From contig MWCA01000021.1 in assembly GCA_002069785.1 (NCBI GenBank), positions 1-64,000 on the forward strand: a stretch of 64,000 bases of DNA, given 5' to 3'. This stretch comes from Lentisphaerae bacterium ADurb.Bin242 (GTDB taxonomy: Bacteria; Verrucomicrobiota; Lentisphaeria; Victivallales; UBA1829). Below the pieces are notes generated by a model, which saw only the letters and a list, made by a program, of their open reading frames with translations, was not told the DNA's origin and searched no databases. Position numbers and translations under genes: made by a program. Below are positions 35,748 to 43,551 of this stretch, in pieces (position 1 is the stretch's first letter; each line of letters starts with the position of its first letter).

Positions 35748-36725
35748 ATAACAACGAAACTGGAATGGATTGCGGAAGATTTAAAAAGACGGATCGGCGG
35801 CGGGGAGTTTCCGGTCGGAACCCGTCTGCCCTCGGAATTCATGCTGGCGGACGAGTACGCGGTAAACAAAACCACCGTGAACAAGGCGGTCGGACTTCTG
35901 GAACACGAGGGACTGGTGGCCCGGTATGCCTCGCGCGCCGGGACGGTCATTCTCGGAAAGGAATCGTTTCCCAAAGGACTGCTGCTTTACCTGACCTCTG
36001 CGGCACATGATTTCCATGCGGCGCTGCTGCACGGTGTCCAGTTTGCCGCGTTCCGGCGCGATTATCTGGTCTGCTTCCTTTCTCCCGCGGAGGAGGAAAT
36101 CAGCGGCATTCTGATGCGGCTGGGGCCTTCCGTGAAAGGCATCCTGATTACCGGATACAATCTTCACGAAACGTCCCGTCCGGTGCTGTATGCGGACCGT
36201 ATTCCCGCGCCCGGACAGAAGATCCACACGGTCAACAGCGACAGTTTCCGGGGCGGAGAGATGATCGGGAAATTTCTGGCGGAACGGGGCCATTCCAACG
36301 TGGTTTTCTTCGGGACCTTCGGCTCTTCTCTCCGCGCCCCCGGCGTGTTCCACGGCCTGGGCGTCCATGCTTTCCGGGACCGTCTTTTCATCGGACGGTT
36401 CGACGAATTCAATTGTATTTCGCGTCTGAAACAGGCCCGGGAACGTTTTCCCGGTTTTACGGCGATCGCCTGCGAACGGGATGATGACGCTTTGCTGGTC
36501 CATCATTGTGCGGAGCGTGCCGGACTTGACCGGACGAAAATCCTGCTGACCGGTTTCGGCAACGTCAAATCCGTGCAGTCCCATCTTCCGCTGACGACGA
36601 TCGACCAGCATCCGTTCGAGATGGGAGAACGGGCTGCGGAACGTCTGATTTCCATGATCGAAAACCCTCCGTCCTCCGAACGCTGGATCAACGATGTCAT
36701 GGATGTGGAGCTTCTCGTGAAGTGA
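35748..36725 (+). CDS. GntR-LacI hybrid transcriptional regulator (AraR type), likely AUA/AUC start
   Basis: 325 residues if ATA (35748) is read as the start, 326 from ATC (35745). The N-terminus then reads MTTKLEWIAEDLKRRIGGG, followed by PVGTRLPSEFMLADEYAVNK and TTVNKAVGLLEHEGLVARYA, a complete GntR winged helix. Starting at the first ATG (35841) would remove half of that domain. From residue ~80 a LacI-type periplasmic-binding-like effector domain follows, with IKGILITGYN, GGEMIGKFLAERGHSNVVFF and LLTGFGNVKS. It is divergent from locus C and likely represses it until a sugar binds. Its own promoter overlaps an operator copy. Confidence 0.85.
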   Translation: MTTKLEWIAEDLKRRIGGGEFPVGTRLPSEFMLADEYAVNKTTVNKAVGLLEHEGLVARYASRAGTVILGKESFPKGLLLYLTSAAHDFHAALLHGVQFAAFRRDYLVCFLSPAEEEISGILMRLGPSVKGILITGYNLHETSRPVLYADRIPAPGQKIHTVNSDSFRGGEMIGKFLAERGHSNVVFFGTFGSSLRAPGVFHGLGVHAFRDRLFIGRFDEFNCISRLKQARERFPGFTAIACERDDDALLVHHCAERAGLDRTKILLTGFGNVKSVQSHLPLTTIDQHPFEMGERAAERLISMIENPPSSERWINDVMDVELLVK

Positions 36726-36727
36726 CC

Positions 36728-36889
36728 GTGCAGAAGTCAAGATACCGCCTGGCGCTTGTCCCGTCGGTTGTTGAGCCCTTGAAGTATTCCCGGGTAGTGT
36801 CCGGAGTTTTTCGCACATTTGATATTCCCGAATGGATGGTTCAAATCAAGAAGACATTGCCCGCGGCGATGCAAGAGATACCCAAATGA
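36728..36889 (+). pseudogene. Truncated regulator fragment (XylR/LacI-like N-terminus)
   Basis: A GTG-initiated frame of 53 residues begins two bases after the GntR-type stop: RYRLALVPSVVEPLKYSRV, then VSGVFRTFDIPEWMVQIKK, and stops at PAAMQEIPK. It resembles the start of the sugar-binding half of XylR-type AraC regulators (basic start, LALV strand, Y.R.V..GV..). Nothing downstream continues it. Either a decayed regulator or a chance frame; GC content drops sharply right after it. The rest of 36890-37049 is AT-rich and holds the ArsR promoter and repeats. Confidence 0.4.
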
Positions 36890-36972
36890 TAATGAGCATC
36901 GGAAGTGATTGAAATCAATTGGGAAAAACATTTTGACGGTCAATTTTTTTCTCAAAATTAAAATATTTAGAT

Positions 36973-37030
36973 ATTTTTCTAAATGATGCTTGCAAATCAA
37001 AGAAACCCAGGGTATTTTTTTTAGAAAAAT
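36973..37030. promoter_or_regulatory. Inverted repeats in the arsR-type promoter, candidate operator
   Basis: ATTTTTCTAAA (36973-36983) and its exact inverse TTTAGAAAAAT (37020-37030) bracket the promoter; the left arm is also part of ATTTAGA-TATTTT-TCTAAAT. TTGAC-G-GTCAA lies about 20 bases further upstream. The right arm covers the expected transcript start, so autorepression by the ArsR-type protein is likely. Confidence 0.5.
36990..37018 (+). promoter_or_regulatory. Promoter of the arsR-sdpI pair
   Basis: TTGCAA (36990-36995), 17-base spacer and TATTTT (37013-37018). Confidence 0.45.
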
Positions 37031-37049
37031 CAATATTTGATGAGTTGCC

Positions 37050-37319
37050 ATGAGCTTGCATGAAGTCTATAAAGCACTTGCCGATCCCACACGGCGTGAG
37101 ATATTGTCGATGCTGCAGAAGCATTCAATGCCGGCAGGAAAGATCAGTGCGGCATTTCAGTTGACCGGAGCTACCGTTTCACATCATTTGTCGATATTGA
37201 AACAGGCCGGTCTGGTCAGTGAAGAACGCAGGGGAAAGCAGATCATTTATCAGCTTGACACTTCCGTTCTTGACGAAGTATTGCGTTGGATCATCAACTT
37301 GAAAGGAGATGCGGAATGA
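37050..37319 (+). CDS. ArsR family regulator (SdpR-like autorepressor)
   Basis: 89 residues, a single winged helix: VYKALADPTRREILSMLQ, then GKISAAFQLTGATVSHHLSIL recognition helix and QIIYQLDTSVLDE wing. No metal-binding cysteines are present, as in SdpR of Bacillus subtilis. The stop overlaps the start of an SdpI-family gene (ATGA), the same regulator-immunity arrangement as sdpRI. It likely represses its own operon through the inverted repeats at 36973-37030. Confidence 0.88.
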   Translation: MSLHEVYKALADPTRREILSMLQKHSMPAGKISAAFQLTGATVSHHLSILKQAGLVSEERRGKQIIYQLDTSVLDEVLRWIINLKGDAE

Positions 37320-37945
37320 AAAATGTGATTACTCCGACAATCTGGTATATGGGCAGCGGTCTTTGGTTTTTTCCAATGACTGCCGCTGTCATTTTTCATT
37401 TTCAAGGACGCAACCCCTGGGATGGACTGTATCTGGCGGGATTGCCGTTGGTTATGACTCTGATACTTGCGGCTTGCGCCTTGTTCCCGAATTGGTGGTT
37501 CCGCAAGGAAGAAGATTATCCTCTGATCCGTAAACTTTTTATCATGCTCATGATTTTTCTGTATTACATCTGTATTGCCGTCCTCCTGTTGCAGCTTTCC
37601 CAAGGGCGATGGGGGTATCTGTATCAGAAAATGGTAGGCGTTGGAATCGGATTATTCTTCATTTTTATTGGCAATGTAATGCCGAAATTACGCCGTAACC
37701 GACTGGTCGGAATCCGTTTTTCATGGACTATGACCGACGACGAAGTATGGCGCAAAGTCCATTATTGGGGCGGTATCGAAGCAATGATTGCTGGAATTTC
37801 AGTGATTGTCGCCAGCCTGATTTTTCCCATCGGACAGATAAAAGTAATGTTTGTTATTTTGCCGATTCTGCTCTTATGGGGTGTCGTTTCAACAATTCAC
37901 TCCTATTTCATTGCGAAGCATATGAAATCGACAGATGATTATTGA
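37316..37945 (+). CDS. SdpI family membrane protein (immunity/signal-transduction type)
   Basis: 209 residues with about six membrane segments. The family hallmark is GNVMPKLRRNRLVGIRFSWT followed by MTDDEVWRKVHYWGG (residues ~121-155). In B. subtilis SdpI protects against the SdpC toxin and sequesters SdpR; elsewhere the family is widespread without toxin genes. No sdpABC-like genes are in the window. The pair lies in a stretch more AT-rich than its neighbours, suggesting transfer. Confidence 0.87.
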   Translation: MKNVITPTIWYMGSGLWFFPMTAAVIFHFQGRNPWDGLYLAGLPLVMTLILAACALFPNWWFRKEEDYPLIRKLFIMLMIFLYYICIAVLLLQLSQGRWGYLYQKMVGVGIGLFFIFIGNVMPKLRRNRLVGIRFSWTMTDDEVWRKVHYWGGIEAMIAGISVIVASLIFPIGQIKVMFVILPILLLWGVVSTIHSYFIAKHMKSTDDY

Positions 37946-38143
37946 TCTCCGCATAAGTGCTCTCAGCAATCTTCTTACGGGTGGATTGTTGTTTTGCTTG
38001 ACGGAAAATACATGGTTTAAAATTCTGAGAAGAAGAAACGGTTCGGAATTGCGGCGCCATCCCATTTCCGGTCAAGCTTGCCCGGAACCGGATAATAACC
38101 GGCGGAATCCCGGAAAGAAAATCTTTTTCAAAAATTCCTGAAC

Positions 38144-40504
38144 TTATTCGATTATCGTTTTCCAATGGAGAAATGCCCGTTCCGGTTCAAGCCCGTTCAT
38201 GAATTTGAGCGTATAGGGATTGGCTCCGTCGCAGGCAAGGTCGACCTCGACAAATGAATAAAATGGAGCTCCTTTATGTTCCGTATAGATTGCAAGTTCA
38301 TGGGTGCCTTTGCCGAGAAGCTTTCCCAGGTCAAGCCGTTTCGAACGGTCGCCGATGAAAAGGCGTTTGCCGTTCTCCGTCAGGATGTCGGCAACCGGTT
38401 TGAATGAACCGTCCGGAACAAATTCGACCAGCTTCATTGTATTGTCATACAGGTCGCAGAGCATCGAGTCCTCATATCCTGTTCCCCAGTTCCGGACCGC
38501 ATGAACTGTCAGAATGACTCTTTGGGCAGGAGGAGGCTCTTCCCGCAGTTTTTTCTGCCGGGAGATTTCCTCCAGCCACTTTTTCCCGGTTCCGCAAGGA
38601 ATATGATACGGTTTTTCATAGTTTTTGAAATCGGCCTTTCCGGATACGAAGTAGAACCCGGCAACCCCGCAGCCCTCGAGGGAGACGGTCAGCTTTTTTG
38701 CCGTATAGGAAAGAGGCTTCCCCGGGGTGGCTTCATCCGGTGCGAGAAGCCAGACTTTTTTGCCTCCGGGAACAAAACCCGTGTGTTCCCAATTCAGCGT
38801 AAAAGAGTAAGAACGCTTCTCTTTTGCAAAATTGGATACGACCAGCAAGGCGCGTTTCTTGTCACGGGAAACCATGAGATAATGTCCGCATTCGGCGTCA
38901 TATTTAAAAATGTCACGGGAATTGGAATCCGTGAAGATATTGATGTCCGTTTCGCCTCGGAAAAGGCTCCATATCTTCCAGAGCGGACGAAAGCAAATGT
39001 CGTTGATTCCCGGTTCGGACGGGTGCGCCAGCGAAGAGGTTTTGCACTGTATGCCGAGCGGATTGTGCGGATATTGTCCTGTCGCGGCAAGGAAAGGAAC
39101 CATCCGCCTGGAAGAATATTCCGGGAACGCGGCCGTCCACATGGTTCCTGATCCATTGACGGACTGGCTGAAATATTCGTGCTCAAGACGTCCCCGGATG
39201 AGCATTCCGCGTTCGCCTTCGCCGGAAACATATCCTGTCGCAAGGTTGAGTCCGAGCCCGGAGAAGTTTGTGCCCGTATGAATAAAAAAAAGTCCGTTTT
39301 TTCCAATGCGTTCGCGGAGGAAACGAATATTCATGTAGTGTTTGCGGAAACATATCCGTCCGTTGCACCATGTTTCGGAAGGCGCTGCGGCGAGGTGGAA
39401 CGGCCCGCCGAAATCCATGTAAATCCCGTCGAAATTTTTTCTTGACAGACGTTCGAACCACGCACAATTATGTTCGATTACCTCCGGTTCATTGCCGCGA
39501 ACATACAGAGCGGCACGAATATGGCGGCGGTGTATCTGCCTGATGAAATCATGAAAACGGCCGACTTCGAAAGGAGCGTTTCCATTCTGCGGGTCGAGAC
39601 GCCAGTTTTCATGCAGAATAATGGCGTCACATCCGGAATTTGCCATGGCTTTGACCGTTTCCGGAGTTGGATAATGATCGTAATTATCAAAATAATGATA
39701 CAGCGTCATCGGCGGCAGATGCCGGGTAAGCGGCGGCGTATGGATGCACCAGCCGAAGACATTGCGCCACTGAAGCGCAAGCGGGGCCTTTTTAACCGGT
39801 TTCGTCTGAAAGTTCCAGCGGATTTCGGGAGAACCGTCTTTCCAGAGGACGGAAGAAGAATTATCTTCGCGTCTGCCGGAGAGCGTATTGCCGCCTTCGA
39901 CAAAAAATTCCGCATAGATGCCGGGGCCTCCCGTCCGGAAGCCGTTGAAGGCAATGAGCGGCAGGAGTTCATGCTCGAATCTGCAATCCTTTCCGCGCGG
40001 CAGAAACCGTTTCGGGGAAGGATCGGAGATGGTTTTTCCATCGACAAGTGTTTTGCGATGATTCAATGCCCATTTCACTTCATCGTAATCCTCAAGGCGG
40101 ACGCTGTATCTCATCTGGAAGTCGCTGACGCATTGTTCCATATCCGGGGATGCCATGAAGTAAGCGGTGCTGAACGCGGACCCGTCATCGAAAAACTCAT
40201 GCCGGATACTGGCAGTCATGCCGGGAAAAACATGATCTTTACCATCCTGCCATTCCACGCCGTTGAACTCAATGCAATGCGCGCCGGCCTCGTCATAAAC
40301 GGCCGGGTCCGAAACAACACGCGGAGAAAGAGTCCTGCCGTCCTCCAGTCTCAGGCTCCAGACGGCTTTCCTGTTGTCGATCAAAACCGTTTCCTTTCCG
40401 CCGAATTCATGAACAATCACTTTCGCAGGAAGCAGGCCGCATTCCCGGCTGAAAGAGATTGTAAGATTCCCGAAAGTGAACGCCGTGCTTTTCTTATCTT
40501 TCAT
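38144..40504 (-). CDS. Putative glycoside hydrolase, TIM barrel, locus D
   Basis: 786 residues, no signal peptide. Beta-sandwich N-terminus (to ~250), then a barrel: MTLYHYFDNYDHYPTPETV, SGCDAIILHENWRLDP, IRAALYVRGNEPEVI, NFDGIYMDFGG (candidate catalytic Asp) and GLFFIHTGTNFSG. The C-terminal ~250 residues are beta-rich. The FDGIYMD and HxG pattern recalls the DUF6259/GH36-like group but I cannot settle the family. Last gene of locus D, 81 bases after the DUF4838 gene. AGGGA lies eight bases before the ATG. Confidence 0.65.
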   Translation of the reverse strand: MKDKKSTAFTFGNLTISFSRECGLLPAKVIVHEFGGKETVLIDNRKAVWSLRLEDGRTLSPRVVSDPAVYDEAGAHCIEFNGVEWQDGKDHVFPGMTASIRHEFFDDGSAFSTAYFMASPDMEQCVSDFQMRYSVRLEDYDEVKWALNHRKTLVDGKTISDPSPKRFLPRGKDCRFEHELLPLIAFNGFRTGGPGIYAEFFVEGGNTLSGRREDNSSSVLWKDGSPEIRWNFQTKPVKKAPLALQWRNVFGWCIHTPPLTRHLPPMTLYHYFDNYDHYPTPETVKAMANSGCDAIILHENWRLDPQNGNAPFEVGRFHDFIRQIHRRHIRAALYVRGNEPEVIEHNCAWFERLSRKNFDGIYMDFGGPFHLAAAPSETWCNGRICFRKHYMNIRFLRERIGKNGLFFIHTGTNFSGLGLNLATGYVSGEGERGMLIRGRLEHEYFSQSVNGSGTMWTAAFPEYSSRRMVPFLAATGQYPHNPLGIQCKTSSLAHPSEPGINDICFRPLWKIWSLFRGETDINIFTDSNSRDIFKYDAECGHYLMVSRDKKRALLVVSNFAKEKRSYSFTLNWEHTGFVPGGKKVWLLAPDEATPGKPLSYTAKKLTVSLEGCGVAGFYFVSGKADFKNYEKPYHIPCGTGKKWLEEISRQKKLREEPPPAQRVILTVHAVRNWGTGYEDSMLCDLYDNTMKLVEFVPDGSFKPVADILTENGKRLFIGDRSKRLDLGKLLGKGTHELAIYTEHKGAPFYSFVEVDLACDGANPYTLKFMNGLEPERAFLHWKTIIE

Positions 40505-40585
40505 TGAATTTTTCCCTGGGTATGGATTGAACCATATTGTTTTTTCCTGCGGAATACTTCTTTCACGAAATGGTCGAGGTATTTT

Positions 40586-43507
40586 TCAGTGTTTGCTGGA
40601 ATCCGGCATTTCCTCGGAATCGGCCATGGACAGGTGAACATCGTCGATGTCGAGTTCTCCCTTGATTCGAATGGAAAGCGCAAGCTGGACTTGCTCATCG
40701 CAGCGGACAATTCCCGTGACGGGAAACCACTGATTGGAATCGATTTTTATGGCGATGTCGCCGTAATATTTTGTTTTCGGACCCCGCAAACGGACAAGGA
40801 GTTCGGCTTTGCCGCGTGCCATCATACGGAAGGCATAGATTCCGGTGTTCTTATCCTTTTCCGGTATCCTGATGAACTGGTCTATGAAAGAATATTTTCC
40901 GCCGCTTGAAACGTGCAAGTACACTTTGCCCGAGGCCGGGGTGTCTGTTTTGACAGTCAGGGTGCCGGGATTGGCATTGCTGAATATCCAGTTCGCGACC
41001 GATTTATCATCCATGAAAATCCATGTATTCCTCTTGTTTTTCTCTTTCGGCTGTTCCGGAGCGCAGACAACCTCGAAATCGGGATTTTTGAGAAGCGGCT
41101 CCTGCGTTCCCATCATGACCTGGCGGAAAAGTGTATTTCCATGGAAAATACCGTTGCACCAGGAACTGAACTCCAATTTGCCGTTTTCAAGAAGAGCGGC
41201 GCGGGCGATGTTGATATTCCAGAAGTCGCCGGTGAGTATTTTCGGAGTAAAGTTCTTGACGGGAATCCGGATTTCAGCACACCAGAGGTCCGGGTAGTCC
41301 CTGACAGCAATTTCGGGTTTGGCGTCGGTCTCCTTCCGTGCGGCGGCAGTGGTTCCGGTCGTCTGGTATTTCATGCCTTTCGCATTGACGGCAAGCTGGT
41401 AGTCTTCTCCCTTCATTGCGGGACAAGTTAGAAATATCTCGAAATGGCTGTCCGAAAAAATCTTCTTTGGATCGCCGGAAGTTTCAAGGACCATCTTGCC
41501 GTTTTTCGCCTTTTTTCCTTCAAGGAAGAAATAGAGGTTCTCTTCATCGAAACAGACTCGGGCAATGCTCCCAAGCCGGGCGGCATGCGTTCCGGAAGAA
41601 TCGCATGCTGCGAAATTGTACACTTGTTTTGCATTCTTCCAGTCGGCCTCCCGGTCAAGACCGTCGATCACAATCTTCTCTTTGCGTTTCTGCGCTGCGA
41701 TCCGGTTGTCTTTGTCCTTGAGATAATTCCGGTATTGTGTTTTCCAATTCTTTTCAAAATAACCTTTTTCCCGCTGAATCCGGCTCAGGATCAGAGGACT
41801 TTCCGCCGCCTTTTCAGCGGAAGCAAGCAGGGATTCGAGATGATCGACCAGCCCCGGACGATCCATACAGCTCCCAAGCAGGATAGGCGGGGAGCCGTAA
41901 TACATATGTTCTCTGGAGAGCTCGACGGCTTCACGAAGCGTCCGGCGATAGATTTTCATGTGTTTCCAGGCGGACCCGTAGAATTTCGAATTGATTTCTT
42001 CCGCAACCTTTTCGTAGTCGGCATCGATGTTCCAGGAAAAATATCCGGTCAGCCAGTGAAGCTGCCACAAAGCGGGCCACATGTTTTTTCCGAGATATTT
42101 TCTGCGTTCGATGTAAGTTTTGCCGTCCGGTGCGCGTGTCACCAGCCCGAAGCCTTCCATATGGATCGAATGATAATATTTCAGGTCCCTGACCCAGGCT
42201 TCCTCCATGGGCAGGTAGGAATTGCCCGGCAGATTTGTATGATATTCGAAAGTCGTCGAGCGCACTCCCGCGGCATGCCAGGAATCGAACATTTTCCGGT
42301 ATTTTGCCGAATTCGGGAAACAGGCGGGATCATTGAGCGAATGGATATAGCAGCGCTGGTGCGGACAGACAATCACGGCAACCCGCGGGTCCGGTTTGAT
42401 GTTTTCCGGAACCAGCCGGTAATTCTGATAAACCATCGCATGAAGTTTTAGATTCGGATAGTCTTTCGAAAGCAGGTTTTGCGCCATGAAGTTGACAAAG
42501 TGCCACCAGCGGTTTGAATAGAGTCCATTCTCCTCTGCCGGAGGTTTGCCGTCAAGCGCTTTGCATGGAGCACATTCGCACCAGTTCATGTGATCGTCAT
42601 TACAGAGGATGCGAATGTATTCTTTCCCTTCGTATCTGGAAATGATTTCCTTTGTGCTTTTCAGAATTCTTGCAGGAACCTCCGGATTGCTTGTGCATGG
42701 CTGGCAAAAAATTCTGGAAGAATGTGCCGGGTTGCCGCCCATGATGCGCTGCCCTTTGTAAAGGCCGAAATATTCCGGGTGTTCGGCAAAGAGTTTTTCA
42801 GCCGCGGCCGAACGCTGTTCACTCTTCGGATAATTGCCGGCCAGAAGATCTGTCATCTCGTGTCCGCCCCCGATATAAACGGGAGCCCATTTCGCATATT
42901 TGCCGTCAAGCTGATCGATATAAAGCTGGATGCCGTTGCGGACGATCCAGTCATAGGTATCGGGAGTATACCCGCTTCCGCCGTTCAGAATGAACCTTCG
43001 CTGGGCAAACGCGGGATTGAAAAGCCGGACTCCATCCGCAATTTTGAAATCCGCATTTTGCGGAATATATTCATTTTCTTCTCCCGGCATAAACCAGATG
43101 ACTCCCGCATCTTTCAGGAGCCGATAGGCGCCATAGAGCAGTCCGCGTTGGGAATTACTGATGATCTTGATTCCGGAAACATCGGAGGCGATCACAAAAC
43201 CGTCATCAATGATTTCTGAGGCTTTCTCTTGTATATTCGGAGGAAGCGATTTTGCCGCAGGGGAATTGAAAAGAACAAACTCGACCGTTGTTTTTTCACC
43301 TTGATTTGTCCCGACCGGAAGTGCGGCGCCGGTGATTTTGCCGACATAGGCGGACAACTCCGCGGCAGCATGTTTCTCGACCGCCCCCGCATCGGCGGAA
43401 AGCAGAATGGACGCCTTCGCTTTTCCTCCGGATACGAGTTCCGCGGCGGAAAGAGCCGCACTGAAACTGAACGCCATGATCCCGGTCATGAAACAGTTTA
43501 ACTTCAT
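40586..43507 (-). CDS. Secreted DUF4838-type glycoside hydrolase with C-terminal CBMs
   Basis: 973 residues from the ATG at 43505-43507 (GAGGAG upstream). Signal peptide MKLNCFMTGIMAFSFSAALSAA; then an alpha-glucuronidase/GH20-like N-domain (EKHAAAELSAYVGKITGAALP). The DUF4838 barrel (about 190-560) has ILCNDDHMNWCECAPCKALD and HAMVYQNYRL. Residues ~640-800 are CBM9-like (IVIDGLDREADWKNAKQVYN, DSHFEIFLTC) and the last ~150 form a CBM4/9-like sandwich. Paralogous to the next gene upstream. Probably attacks uronic acid- or hexosamine-containing glycans by analogy, not proof. Confidence 0.8.
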   Translation of the reverse strand: MKLNCFMTGIMAFSFSAALSAAELVSGGKAKASILLSADAGAVEKHAAAELSAYVGKITGAALPVGTNQGEKTTVEFVLFNSPAAKSLPPNIQEKASEIIDDGFVIASDVSGIKIISNSQRGLLYGAYRLLKDAGVIWFMPGEENEYIPQNADFKIADGVRLFNPAFAQRRFILNGGSGYTPDTYDWIVRNGIQLYIDQLDGKYAKWAPVYIGGGHEMTDLLAGNYPKSEQRSAAAEKLFAEHPEYFGLYKGQRIMGGNPAHSSRIFCQPCTSNPEVPARILKSTKEIISRYEGKEYIRILCNDDHMNWCECAPCKALDGKPPAEENGLYSNRWWHFVNFMAQNLLSKDYPNLKLHAMVYQNYRLVPENIKPDPRVAVIVCPHQRCYIHSLNDPACFPNSAKYRKMFDSWHAAGVRSTTFEYHTNLPGNSYLPMEEAWVRDLKYYHSIHMEGFGLVTRAPDGKTYIERRKYLGKNMWPALWQLHWLTGYFSWNIDADYEKVAEEINSKFYGSAWKHMKIYRRTLREAVELSREHMYYGSPPILLGSCMDRPGLVDHLESLLASAEKAAESPLILSRIQREKGYFEKNWKTQYRNYLKDKDNRIAAQKRKEKIVIDGLDREADWKNAKQVYNFAACDSSGTHAARLGSIARVCFDEENLYFFLEGKKAKNGKMVLETSGDPKKIFSDSHFEIFLTCPAMKGEDYQLAVNAKGMKYQTTGTTAAARKETDAKPEIAVRDYPDLWCAEIRIPVKNFTPKILTGDFWNINIARAALLENGKLEFSSWCNGIFHGNTLFRQVMMGTQEPLLKNPDFEVVCAPEQPKEKNKRNTWIFMDDKSVANWIFSNANPGTLTVKTDTPASGKVYLHVSSGGKYSFIDQFIRIPEKDKNTGIYAFRMMARGKAELLVRLRGPKTKYYGDIAIKIDSNQWFPVTGIVRCDEQVQLALSIRIKGELDIDDVHLSMADSEEMPDSSKH

Positions 43508-43551
43508 TTTATCTCCTCTTTTGAAATTCATGTCATCCCTGCCAAATTTCA

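Noticed and set aside
36737-37051. Minus-strand frame of 104 codons before the arsR-type gene
   Set aside because: It covers the promoter and inverted repeats, lacks a ribosome site and its translation looks random; the plus-strand fragment at 36728-36889 is more protein-like.
38086-38115. GC-rich imperfect hairpin between the SdpI gene and locus D
   Set aside because: CCGG-TTATTAT-CCGG is short and has no T run, so I do not call a terminator.
37935-38141. Small plus-strand frame after the SdpI gene
   Set aside because: No ribosome site, composition like non-coding DNA and overlap with the SdpI stop; no similarity recognised.
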